Shown piece after piece: positions 25,391 through 36,390 of a DNA stretch of 64,000 nt; the stretch's first letter is position 1, and every line of letters begins with the position of its first letter. The DNA comes from Microcebus murinus (Eukaryota > Chordata > Mammalia > Primates > Cheirogaleidae): positions 19,232,001 to 19,296,000 of the forward strand of contig NC_134129.1 in assembly GCF_040939455.1 (NCBI RefSeq), written 5' to 3'. A program made the translations under genes and the position numbers. The notes beneath the pieces were generated by a model, which saw only the letters and a list, made by a program, of their open reading frames with translations, did not search any database and was not told the origin of the DNA.

Positions 25391-27426
25391 CAAAGCAAAG
25401 AGTTCTGTATCACAGATGGGAAAACTGAGGCCGCATAGAGCACATACATTCTCAAAGCCCATACACCTGTAACCGTAAAATTAAATTTAGGTACTTTTAA
25501 GCTGAAAAGACCCTCCTCTTTTGATCATGCAGCACTACCCTAACTGCAAAGTGATTCTTCTTCTTCCAACACTGGAGCACGTTTCCTTTGCAAAAGAGAA
25601 GCAAAGGCCTAAAAAAAAAAAAAAAAAAAAACAAACAAAAAAAAAACAGCCCACTCCCTTCTGTTTGGATCACAAAAACACTGTATTATTCAGTAATAGC
25701 ATAATAGCATCCTCTTTCTTGTCCCTTGCAAGTTATTTCCCAAGCGGATTTTATTTCAGCTGAAACATTTTAAACCTATCCTAAACATGCCTCACAAAAG
25801 TACTCCTGACATCCCAATCAAAATATAGAGAATTGACTTTTTGAAAAACGGGCTGGCAAACTGTGGTCACCGCAGCAGTCATTGGGACCGGGCCACCTCG
25901 CTCATGTACATGTTGTCCATGGCTGCACGTTTGCATAAATGGCAGAACTAAGCAGGTGCGACTGAAATCAAAGGGCCTGTGAATCCTATTTATTCTCTGG
26001 CACTTTACAGAAAAAAAAAAAAAAAAAAAGTTTTCCAATTCCTGTTTTTGAAGAACTTTACTGTGCTAATTAAAAAGAATCACATTTTAAGAGTGCATTT
26101 GCTTAATCCTTTTTTTTTGTTTGTTTTTTTGAATTTTAACTTTAAAAGGAAGAGGGCCTTGGTTGAAGAGAAGTTTTGTATGAAGTATTGCAATTAATTG
26201 CTTTCCACTGTACTTCCTACTCTTAACTTCTCTCAAAGAGATGTTAATCAAAGCTATGCCCTCTTTTTTTAGAATCTGTGAAAAATGATAATAAATCTCT
26301 TTCATTAAGGAAAATATGTCCTTCTTCATAATTATTTCAATACTATTTGAAGAAGATAAAGTAGGTTAATCTAGAGAGAAGATTGTTGTCACCGCTCAAG
26401 CTGACACAAGATGCGTTAAGTAAAAGAAAAGTGATAAATGCAAATATTAAAGTAATTTTAACGATTTTTCCCCTTGAGGCAGCATAAAGCATGTTTTCTC
26501 ATTAAAATTGTTTGTGTCAATATAAAATCTTGCTTTTAACAACATTTTTTTCTTTTTTGCAGCACTGACATTCAAGCAGCCCTTATGAATAATTTCATTT
26601 TCAGAATAAATATTTAATTCACCTAGCACATTACTCATGTGCTTTGCACATTTAAATACGTGCATTTCAATTATTAAAATTTATATTTAAAATAGTCACA
26701 GCAAGTATTTTGCTGGAAATTCTGACAAAACGTTTATTCTGAATAAAATAGGAGAACTTCTTTAAGATATGACAGTACCATGAAGTAAGTACATTTAGGC
26801 ATGATACAGTCAACATTTGCCACAAATCAAATATCTGAATATGGATTCAAGTCCCTGCTAAAATCTTTTTACATTCATACTAAAAAGTAGATTTTTCCAT
26901 TTTTTAATTTATTTTTGACTGCATAACCTTTGAATCGTCGTGCTAAAATTTCAATTTGTCTTATTGGCTTGCCTTTTGAAAAGATTACCATAATAGTAAA
27001 AAGTTGAAACTTTGCAAATCTCTTACATCTACATTAATAACGAATAGTTCGCATAGTGTTTTACTGTGCCATCGTTTCTCTCTGGCCATTGTCAAATCCT
27101 ATGGAACAAGAGGGACTGACATGGAACAAGAGGGACTGACATTGAACAATCCATCTGACAAACAAGAAGCCAGAGAGCAGAGAGCTTGGGTGACCTACAA
27201 GCATGACACATGTTGGGCTCAAGTGTTCCGCTTATAAATTCTGTGTTTACAACATAAACCCCAGGTCTTAAGGCATATTATAAAAAAATTTGAACCATTC
27301 ACACTGCATGCATAATCTCCTCCATCTTCTTTGGTGTTATCTTTTTAAGGATGAGTGAGAAAGGTGCTGTTAATGTGGATTTCATGGCTCCAGAAGAAGA
27401 ATAGAATGCTCAAATCTTGTTTTCGG
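25391..27426. other. Intergenic sequence, no gene seen
   Basis: AT-rich single-copy-looking DNA with an A-rich tract at 25612-25648 and another A run near 26011-26029. The short open frames here are low-complexity or without any recognisable domain. A 20 bp tandem duplication lies at 27101-27140. Confidence 0.6.
27101..27140. repeat. 20 bp exact tandem duplication
   Basis: ATGGAACAAGAGGGACTGAC occurs twice back to back, followed by a partial third copy (ATTGAACAA). The exact match implies a recent slippage event. Confidence 0.95.
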
Positions 27427-27691
27427 TTTTTTGTTTGTTTGTTTTGAGACTGGGTCTCTCTCTGTTGCCTGGGCTAGAGTGCAGTGGGGTCATCATAGCT
27501 CACAGCAACCTCAAACTCCTGCCTCAGCCTCCCTAGTAGCTGGGACTACAGGTGAATGCCACCACTCTGTTTTCACTAGGGACAGGTCTCGCTCTTGCTC
27601 AGGCTGGTCTCGAACTCCTGACCTCAAGCGATCCTCCTGCCTCGGCCTCCCAGAGTGCTAGGGTTACAGGTGTGAGCCGCCGCGCCCGGCC
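27427..27691 (-). mobile_element. Alu SINE with internal deletion, antisense
   Basis: It opens with (TTTG)n and GAGACTGGGTCTCTCTCTGT and ends at CGCGCCCGGCC. The linker between the arms is shortened relative to neighbouring Alus, and the right arm lacks the 'gggctcaagcgatcctcc' part. Confidence 0.9.
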
Positions 27692-28870
27692 GAAATCCTG
27701 GAATTTGAGGAGGACGCACTGTACACAAAGTCCAGGAAGGAGTTAGGAAAAGCCCCCCAAGGATCTTCCAGAATCCTGAAGCTAATTACTGCAGGAGGAG
27801 CTGAGGATAGGGGACCCGAGGGGAGGGAGCAGAGACAGAGAGCTGTAGAGACATAGCTGTGGGCAAATGGATACCTGACAGCTAGCGTGGCCTTCCTCTG
27901 CTAGAGGACATAGGTAGTGTGGGGTAGTCCTGCCGGAGGGGACCCGTGGAGCAACCATCCCCAGTGACAGCACTACTTCTCTTCCTTGCTGTGTCCCTTT
28001 GGGAGCTCCCCGCTGCCAGACTCTAACTGGAGGCCAGAGCGGATCGGGGTGTTGATCTCTCACGTACAGGTCAGTTTCCCGGGTCGCAAAGCAAGAGCAG
28101 AAGGGTGAAGGGAAGCTTTGCAGGGGAACATGGAAATACTCTGGGCGGTGTTTGAAGACATTGTTGGGAATCCAGAACTGATTAAAGTTAGCATGCTTTA
28201 TGGCCACACACTTGCCTTCTTCCTACCCGAAAACCCCAGAGTGGCGGCAAGCCCCTGGCCACCCTGAGCTCTCTGCCTCCCATCGCAGGGCTGGAAACCA
28301 AGGCAGGGCCAGGAAGCCCGGCAAGCCTGACCCGTGCATCAGAGAAGACCGTTCTTCGTCCATCCAGCTCCGCTATCTCTGTTGCTGGCCAGTAACATTT
28401 TTGCCACATTCGTGCAGTACATTTCTAGACATGTGCGTTCCAAGGGCCAAAAGCAAATTTTCTAGATTCCTTAAATTGACTTTTGTTGCCAAAATTCCCC
28501 TTAATATGTTTTTTTTACCTTTGTCTCCATTGTATACCTTTTTTTTTGTTTTGTTTTTTTGTTTGTTTTTTTTGATCAGGGAAAGAAAAGCTGGGCCAGG
28601 AGAAAATTGGGGTGTTTCTGGCTCTTTTTTTTTTCTTGATGAGATTACAGCAATGAATATGGCATGCTTTCTGATGTGGCATAGTTTAAGAATCAAATGA
28701 GAAAATAAACAATAAGCAGGAGAACACAAACAATCTGATATGCACTATTTTGAAAAAACTAAATTGAGGGGGCATTGAGGTGAACTTAATCCAGGCTTAG
28801 CTGATCAAAAGCTACACTGAGATGTAAAAGATTAACAAATATAAACGATTATTAGGAGTTAACCTAATAA
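27692..28870. other. GC-richer intergenic segment with open frames, no gene assigned
   Basis: From about 27.7 to 28.4 kb the base composition is clearly richer in G/C than the surroundings. It carries overlapping open frames, 141 codons on the minus strand (27782-28207) and 166 codons on the plus strand (28200-28700). Neither translation shows a domain or motif I recognise, and the second runs through T-rich low-complexity sequence. An old repeat or decayed exon is possible. I do not call a gene. Confidence 0.3.
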
Positions 28871-28873
28871 CTT

Positions 28874-28971
28874 GCTTTTTTTTTTAAATTTTCTTTTTAT
28901 TTTAGCCTATTATGGGGGTACAAATGTTAAGTGTTACTCGAGGGGGGAGGAGGGGGCATGGGCAATATACG
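28874..28971 (-). mobile_element. Very short L1 3' end, antisense, with perfect target duplication
   Basis: Only about 98 bp of L1 are present: T-tract, then AGCCTATTATGGGGGTACAA (the reverse complement of the L1 3' end), then the G-rich 3' UTR segment. A perfect 14 bp duplication, TAACCTAATAACTT, flanks it at 28860-28873 and 28972-28985. Confidence 0.92.
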
Positions 28972-28985
28972 TAACCTAATAACTT

Positions 28986-30140
28986 TCATTGAAGCAATAG
29001 CCTGGTGGTAAGCAAGAGAATATTCTGGAGTATAAGAAGTCTGATGATTTTCATTTTAATTATTTTTTTCTCCTCTCTTCAATGTGTCATTAAACATATT
29101 AACATTTGAGCATTTTGCAATATTTGATACAAAAGATTCCTTTAAAACTATATTTACCTTAGCAAAGGACTCTATGTTCCCTAAATTCTTGAATTCTTGA
29201 CAGTAGTCATTACCCAGGATCACTACCCACCCTCTGAGACTTTCTGGACACCTCTTGGCCAGTCCTCACCAGGGCATGCTTAGCAAAGTCCACACATTGT
29301 GTTTAAGCACTTATTTAAGGAATATGAATGGATTGGTACGCTGTAATTTTCTTGTCTATCTATACAAAATGAAGTCTTGAGGGAAGGAACTGATCTCACA
29401 AGAAATTGTAAAAATTGTTTGAAATTGCATTACTTATCTGCTGGCTTGTTTTATATTTATGGATGCTGGGTCAAACAATGCAGGCAGATCATTTCTTCAA
29501 TGGGCACGTTTTGCTCCCCCCTGTATTCACACTTCAGTGAATACTGTCCTACACCCCATATATATCACGGAAGATAAATGCAGAGTGTCCCTTCTCATTT
29601 TCACTTGTGTCTTGACACTAAGATGGAAAGTTGGGTGCATTTCATGAGACAGTGTATGGAAAGTTCTAGAATTAATAAGATGACCATGCATTTCAGCTTA
29701 AATCGGATACAATTAATTCCTCACTTTGGTGTATATTTGTTCGCTTTTTCTTACGGACAAATACACACACACACCCTCCCCCACTGCCAAGTGAGAGAAC
29801 AATCATTACTTGTTATAAATTGGAGTAAGACAATAGGTACTGCGTTTTTTACTATGTGCCCAGAATTATTTACAAAAGCACAATCAAGGATGGATCAAAA
29901 CGTATTGATACTATCGACTGCTCCTGCAATTGAACGTTTACTACATGAGCACACCATGGTTAGTTCAACTCCCGTTTGGCCACCTTTGGCGCATAACTGC
30001 AATGTAGGAAATTGAGGGTCACGCTGAAATAACTAGAGTGGGAATAAAAGACATGTTTTTCCATGAGGACTTGTGAGTGAGAATAACTTTTGACAATGAA
30101 AAACGGAGGGGAGATCAAAGATAATATGACAATAAGAAAA
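28986..30140. other. Intergenic sequence, no gene seen
   Basis: Single-copy-looking DNA. A 145-codon open frame on the + strand (29578-30015) has no recognisable domain and crosses a (AC)n run. I regard it as a chance frame. Confidence 0.45.
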
Positions 30141-30144
30141 AGTA

Positions 30145-30352
30145 ACAACAGCGACTGCACAATATGTACCTGGCATTGTCCTAGTAACTTTATTCATGGT
30201 AACTAGTTTAATCCTTACAAGATCCGTTAGAAGGAGCTACTATTATTATCTGCAATTTATGTAGGAGAAAGCTGAGGCAAAAAGTGGTTGAAATACTTAC
30301 CCCAGGACAGAGAGAGAGTGAGGATTAAACCCAGGCCTGCCAGCCTAAGAGA
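30145..30352 (+). mobile_element. MIR SINE
   Basis: The order 'caatatgtacctggcattgtcctagtaac', 'gtttaatccttacaagatcc', 'gctactattattatctgcaattta', 'aggagaaagctgaggcaaaaag', 'gaggattaaacccaggcctgccagcc' is that of MIR. Confidence 0.8.
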
Positions 30353-30719
30353 CTGTTCACACGAGCACACCATCAAACTCCTTCTCTACAAGTCCTGGCT
30401 CTACACACTCAGCCTACGCCCTAAAGCATTACAACTGGCATTGGAGCATAAACTCAGCAGAACACGCGTGTCCAGTATGGGATTAAAGACGGAAGATTTA
30501 ATTACGTGTCTGCCAAATTGGAGAAACGAGATTATTTGCTTTAATCCATATAACTTTGGAAAACCAAAGGCTACAGCTTAAATATCCTAGCACAAGATTC
30601 AGGGATGAAGAGGGGGAAAAAAAAATAGGCAATCTCTAAATGGAATTTTACAGAGTCAATGTTTTTAATTCTCTTATTAATTAAAATTATCTCCACAAGA
30701 ATACAGTAATCTTTTATAT

Positions 30720-31215
30720 ATCCCAAAGAATTGAAAGCATGAATATTTGCACGTGATATTCATTGCAGTATTATTCACAATATCCAAGAGGTGGAAGCAA
30801 CCCAAATGTCCATCATGAGATGAATGGATAAAGAAAATGTGGCAGATACATGCAATGGAATGTTACTCAGCCTTCAAAAATAAAGAAATCCTGTAGCATG
30901 CTATAACGTGCATGATCTTGCTGTGCTAAGTGAAGTAAACCAGTCACAAAAAGACAAATACTACATGATTCCACTTATATAGGTATTTAAAGTAGTTAAA
31001 CACACAGACAGAAAGTAGAACTGTGGTTGCCAGAGACCGGGGAAAAGGGAATATGGAGAGTTGGTCAATGAACAAAAAGTTTCTGTTTTCAAGATGAAAA
31101 AGTTCTAGATCCCTGTTGCACAATAAATGTGAATATAGTTAACAGTACTGAATGGTATATTTAAAAACGGTTAATACGATAACTTCTGTGTTTTTACCAG
31201 AATTAGTATATATGT
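30720..31215 (+). mobile_element. Old L1 (L1M-type) 3' end
   Basis: It runs from 'ttcacaatatccaagaggtggaagcaacccaaatgtccatcatgagatgaatgg' through 'tggaatgttactcagccttcaaaaataaagaaatcctg' and 'atgattccacttatataggtatttaaagtag' to 'cagagaccggggaaaaggg' and 'gttaatacgataacttctgtgttttt'. This is the ORF2 end plus 3' UTR of an older L1. It is decayed. Confidence 0.85.
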
Positions 31216-31467
31216 CAGATAGATAACTCCTTTGCAGACTGGATATAGATGCATGAAATCATGAACTGTCATTATGGTTATAAAACATACCGGCCTTGTT
31301 ACATAGTAAGAAAGAGAAGCAACTTTGAAATGATGCAGAATTAGAATCAAGTTCTCACTCTCCCCTTATTTTGTGTGACCATAGGAAAAAAATTACTTAA
31401 ATTTCAAAGCCTTGTTTTGTTTTGGTTTCTTTTAATCTAGAAATTGGGGCTAATATATATTATAGAC

Positions 31468-31688
31468 CAGGTGTCCTCAAACTACGGCCCATGGGCCACA
31501 TGTGGGTGTTTTTGCCCGTTTTTTTTTTTGTTTTTTTTGTTTTTTTACTTCAAAATAAGATATGTGTAGTGTGCATAGGAATTTGTTCATAGTTTGTTTT
31601 TTTTTGTTTTTTTTAACTATAGTCCAGCCCTCCAATGGTCTGAGGGACAGTGAACTGGCCCCCTGTTTAAAAAGTCTGAGGACCCCTG
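31468..31688. mobile_element. hAT-type non-autonomous DNA transposon (MITE-like)
   Basis: The left terminus CAGGTGTCCTCAAACTACGG and right terminus AAAAAGTCTGAGGACCCCTG are inverted copies of CAGGGGTCCTCA. The interior 'gtccagccctccaatggtctgagggacagtgaactggcccc' and the adjacent T-rich stretches fit a short hAT element as I recall it. TATAGA is present immediately outside both ends, consistent with a degraded 8 bp target duplication. No transposase is encoded. At 221 bp it is a deletion derivative. Confidence 0.8.
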
Positions 31689-31889
31689 TATAGATGATCT
31701 AATGAAGATAGTTTTTATGGAAACACAGTTAAGTTTATGGCCTTTTGCAAGTGCTTCAAAATTGTCAGCATCCTCCTCTGATGTTTATGGGAGGTGAAAG
31801 GCTTAGGAAAGGGAGACTTCTTGAAATGACGACTTTTGAATCCTAGACAGTGAAGAGAAGCAATGCTGGTGTATCATGAGTTGGAAAAG

Positions 31890-32030
31890 GGCTCTGAATC
31901 TAGAAGTCCAGTTTCCACCCCAGCTCCCTTTAGTTACTGACCATACGGTACTGGGAAGATTACTTAAGCTGCCCGAGTCACGCTCATCTCAGCTGTAAAA
32001 CACGGATGGCAATAATATCCCTGACCACAC
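31890..32030 (-). mobile_element. MIR SINE, antisense
   Basis: The order 'gctctgaatctagaagtccagtttccaccccagctcc', 'ggtactgggaagattacttaagctgcccgagtc', 'tcatctcagctgtaaaacacggatggcaataatatc' is the reverse complement of MIR. Confidence 0.75.
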
Positions 32031-33300
32031 AGGACGTTCATCAGACACACCTGTGAAGTCAGTGCTAACAAAAATACGCCCTCTAGCCCCTCTCTACTAC
32101 AGAGACAAAGGAAGAAAAAAAGTATATGTCTTCCCAAACCCTCTTATAATTTAAGAGTAACCGTACGATTCAGTTCTTGTTAACGAGATGTAAGAAAATG
32201 CCTGGGTGGTCTTTTCATAAAGCTTTTTTTTTTTTCCCTTAAGGAATCTACTAGGCTGACTTATGAAATAAATTCTTAGAGCTGTCAGCTTTTGACCTGC
32301 CCCTTCTTCCTGTCTGGGATGTAGACGCCAACTGGGAGGTACAAAAGCGAATGTAAAAAAAAGAATATAGATCCGCTGCTGAGTTTCTTTGTCAGCCTCA
32401 GATTGCTTACCCCAGGATTTCTTGTCTTGATGGATTGAAAAAAGAGCAACAACAAAACCTAGTGGTTTAAGGCACTGCACAGCCTCACTGCCAACATTAA
32501 AGGAAGCAAACGGAGGGAAGCCTTTAGCAAGGTGACTTGCCTAAAGCAAATTATTATTAATAGGCAGGCACACCTAGCTGAATATGCCTCTCATAACCTT
32601 TCCTTTCCATATTCCATTATGTTGAATCTAGGATAGAAGAAGAGTGCATTAGTATCAACCTACATTTGGATCACAATCCAATATTTTTTATCATTCTCTT
32701 AACCTTTGCCAATAAATATCACGAAGAGCCAATTGTATGACAGTTTTTCAGTTTGTCCGGAGCTAGTTCCAAAATAGTCTGATTGATTAGTTTAGTACTT
32801 AAGGAAAACAGACATTCAAGAATGGATGTGAATATATTGTAAGAACTTTCAGAGGGTTTTAAAAGATCATTTCTGGTATGGATTTTACTGTTGCAATAAA
32901 AAAAAATTGAACATACATCTGGTTTGGACTATTTTGATGAGGCTTAAAATATCTTGGGGGGAGCAGAGGGTGTTTACCATATGCTCAAGCCTTAGTTCAT
33001 TGATTAGTTTATTGAGCCGTGCTGACTTCCTGGCGAAAAGCTGATTCATTTTGTGATTCATCATCTGAAAAGCTAATAAGAAGCTAAAATGTTTGGTTTT
33101 TTTCCTACTGTTCTAGAAAATGTATGTCTCTTAATGGTCTTTAAATGGTGTAGTTTTCAACCATGACCTGCATTCCTTAAACTATCAAGATGAAAATTAA
33201 AATAACATTTAATAAAATGACATATTCAGTGAAGTAAAGATATTTCTGGCTCTCGGAAAGACATGTGAACACTATTGTACTTCCAGAATTCCATTATCTG
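32031..33300. other. Intergenic sequence, no gene seen
   Basis: AT-rich DNA without recognisable repeats or exons. A 109-codon minus-strand frame (32151-32480) shows no known motif. Confidence 0.5.
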
Positions 33301-33830
33301 CTAAACTAGATGCACGGAAGACTGTGTTCTCCAGAAATGGTTGCAACGCTATTTCCCAGTGCACGTGTTTTTACTACGTGACTTTGACCTCCTCCCCACA
33401 GAAAGGCCAGATCTACGATATTTCTTTATAATCTGGGCATAGGATCGTGACTCTGGTGGAAGTCATGTCGTGATCACTACCATGTTAGGTCATAAAAGGT
33501 AACACAACTTTTGCCTGGTCCTCTTGGGGCCCTTGGTCCTGCAGCCCAGCCAGCATGCCGTGAAGACCCAGAAAAGGCCCCAGCTGAGAAGTAGAATCAA
33601 CTGCTCAGCATGGGATGAAAGGTGACTTCAGGAAATTCCCACCCTCGGGTATTGAATCACCTCTAGCCTTCTGATGTCCCCTGCTGAAGCCGCAGACATG
33701 GTGGAATCAACACAAACCACCCCCCATGGCGCCATGTCTGAATTCTGGACCCACAGAAGCTGAGCCTATTAATGCCACTGTTTGATACGGTACGTTCTGG
33801 AGTACTTTGAAAAGCAGCAATAGTAACTGC
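33300..33830 (+). mobile_element. MLT1-type MaLR LTR
   Basis: The order 'tttgacctcctccccacag', 'gaagtcatgtcgtgatcactaccatgttaggtcataaaaggtaacacaacttttgcctggtcctcttgggg', 'gctgagcctattaatgcc' and the end 'gcagcaatagtaact' follow MLT1 LTRs as I remember them. It is diverged. No internal retroviral sequence was seen. Confidence 0.6.
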
Positions 33831-34199
33831 CGAAGCTTCTTTTCTTTAGAGATTGAGGAACTCAGAGTGACGGATCCCAGGTTTCTTGAGTAAGAGTAAT
33901 GCTGCAACCGATATATTTATGTTAGTATGTCCCTCCAATTGTGCGGAATAAATGATGGATTCATAAATGCATGGAAATATCCTTTAACTTGAATGCCTTC
34001 TAGGCCAAATAGGTTACTTAAATATACAAATATAATTTCTGGAGCAGCCCAGCCAAGACTGGCAGATTGGTAGATCTGGTAGCAAACTGAGAAGTATGTA
34101 TCCTAACTAAAAGCATTGGAATGAACATTTCCTTGAAGATTCTGGGTAAACACATGCACGCATATCACATATCTGTTGTTTCTACCTTCACAATTCATT

Positions 34200-34600
34200 T
34201 CTCTCTAGCTCTACTCCTCCAAACTAGGCAATGCCATCTTTTGTTATTTCTTCTGAATTGATAAATTGGCTCAATACTCTGGTTTTTCCACTTCCGCTCT
34301 GGTTCACTGCACTCAATTATTCACACAGCAGCTTAAGTCATATTTTGCTTTTGTTTATAACAAATTAAATCAGTTGCTTATTTCCTAGAAAGCCTTACAA
34401 GATCTGGCCTTGTCAACATCTACAAGTTTTAGTGCTACTTCAGAGACCCTAAGATGTTCACAGCTCGGAATATTGGCAGAAGCTGCTATTTCTGCCTAGA
34501 CTGCTCTTTCCCCGATAATTTCTGTTGCTGGCTCTTTCTTATATTTTAGATCTAAGTCCAGTTGTACTCTAAAGGAGGTAATCTCTGACTCTCTATAAAT
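34200..34600 (+). mobile_element. Probable L2 LINE 3' fragment
   Basis: The sequence 'agaaagccttacaagatctggcc', 'ctatttctgcctagactgctctttccccgataatttctgttgctggctctttcttatattttag', 'tctaagtccagttgtactctaaaggaggtaatctctgactc' follows the sense L2 line (tgcctggaatgctcttccccc, ggtctttgctcaaatgtcacc, aggccttccctgac). Confidence 0.6.
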
Positions 34601-34611
34601 GTGCAGCCCCT

Positions 34612-34930
34612 GGCCGGGCGTGGTGGCTCACACCTGTAATCCTAGCACTCTGGGATGCCACGGCGGGAGGCTTGCTCAAGGTCAGGAGTTTGAAACCAAT
34701 CTGAGCAAGAGTGAGACCCCGTCTCTACTAAGAATAGAAAGAAATTAATTATCCAACTAAAAATATGTAGAAAAAATTATCCAGGCATGGTGGTGCATGC
34801 CTGTAGTCCCAGCTAGTCAGGAGGCTGAGGCAGGAGGATTGCTTGAGCCCAGGAGTTTGAGGTTGCTGTGAGCTAGGCTGATGCCACAGCACTCTAGCCT
34901 GGGCAATGGAGTGAGACTCTGTCTCAAAAA
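34612..34930 (+). mobile_element. Alu SINE (strepsirrhine dimer)
   Basis: A full dimer starts GGCCGGGCGTGGTGGCTCAC. A perfect 14 bp target duplication, AAATGTGCAGCCCC, lies at 34597-34610 and 34931-34944. Confidence 0.96.
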
Positions 34931-35048
34931 AAATGTGCAGCCCCCCAAAATTATTCTGTTCTCCATGTCTGACACTTTGAGCCCCATTTATTCACTTGAG
35001 AGTTCTTACTATAGGCAGTCACTTTCATGAATATACACACATATTTTT

Positions 35049-35069
35049 ACACACACACACACACACACG
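35049..35069. repeat. (AC)n microsatellite
   Basis: About ten uninterrupted AC units. Confidence 0.95.
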
Positions 35070-35472
35070 CCTGTCCTCTATGTTGACTTCATAAATAAAG
35101 CCAGAGTCCAAAATAGCTACCACATAAGAAGAAAATTTATAACAATTACTTGAGAGAAGCATTGAAATAATGGTTCAAGAGAGAACTAAAAATAATAATT
35201 ATTCCCTTAATGAAATATAACACATACATATATACACATATATATAAGAAATGTAAGAAAATTATGTTTAAAAATTATAGAAGAAACATATATTTCATCA
35301 GGCAAATAAATAATATTTAGTGCTGTCATCAACTAGAAAGACAGACAAAAAGATAACAATTCAAACAAATAAAATGAATGCAAGAAAAGCCAGGATGAGA
35401 AAAAGAATAAAGACAGAAAGTTATAAACTTATAAACAAGAGTTGAATTAATAAACACAGGGGAGAAATAAGA

Positions 35473-35503
35473 CATATATATATATACATATTATATATGT
35501 GTA

Positions 35504-35534
<31 letters not shown>

Positions 35535-35535
35535 G
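35473..35535. repeat. (AT)n/(GT)n compound microsatellite
   Basis: Runs of ATAT with GTGT interruptions, ending in (AT)10. It gives short Tyr/Ile-rich frames on both strands that have no coding meaning. Confidence 0.95.
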
Positions 35536-35579
35536 TCTCTGCCCCAGTTCCTAGAAGAGAGCTCCTAGTACCCTTGAAT

Positions 35580-36390
35580 TTTCTGAGAGATAGGGGGGCC
35601 AGGAGAGTCTTTTGTTTGAGTATTTTGCCTTTGCACTGGTTCCTGATGCAGGTCTCCAAGATCTTTGTGATTTCCGTGCTAGGAGCATTTGATATATAGA
35701 GCCCCTAAATCACTTGGAATTTGCTGGGTGATAAGGGATTCTTGGTGGGCTTCTCTGTGTGAGGACTCATCACCAGAAAGAATAGGGCATGATTATAAGC
35801 TGCAGCTTTTAGCCCCACCTTCCATTTTCCAGAGAGGGAAGAGGGGCTGGAAATGGAGTTGAGAATCAACCACGCCTACTTGAGGAAGCCTCCCTAAAAT
35901 CCCTGAGCTATGGGGTTCGGGGAGCTCCCAGATCCGTGATCACATCAAGTGCTGGGAGGGGGTGTCACACCCCAACTCAACAGGGATAGAAGCTCCTGTC
36001 CTTGGGGACACTTCTAGATGTTGCCCTATGTACCTCTTCATTTGTGTGTTCATCTCTTTTATTATATCCTTTATTAATAAACCACTAAGTGTAAGTAAAG
36101 TATTTCCCTGAGTTCTGCAAGTCGCTCTAGCAAATTAATCAAACTCAATGAAGGGATAGCCGAATCCCTGATTTATGGCCAGGAGGTCAGAAGGTTAGGC
36201 GACAACCTAGCATTTGAGATGGGTGTCTGAAGTGGGGGGCAGTCTTGTGTGACTGAACCCTTAACCTATGGAACCTAGTGATACATCCAGGTAGATAACG
36301 TCAGAATTGAATTTAATTGGAGACACTCAGCTGGTGTCTGCTGGAGAATTGTTTGGGGTGTGGCGTGTGTGGGAAAGTACTCCCACACAT
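35580..36390 (+). mobile_element. Old LTR (ERV-like, family not assigned)
   Basis: The 3' part contains CTTTTATTATATCCTTTATT-AATAAA (a poly(A) signal near 36077), then 'aatccctgatttatggccaggaggtcagaaggttaggcgacaacctagca', 'gtgtctgaagtggggggcagtcttgtgtgactgaacccttaacctatgg', and 'aggtagataacgtcagaattgaa...cactcagctggtgtctgctggagaatt'. I recognise this as the R-U5 side of an ancient primate/mammalian LTR but cannot name it. The 5' boundary is uncertain. Confidence 0.6.
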
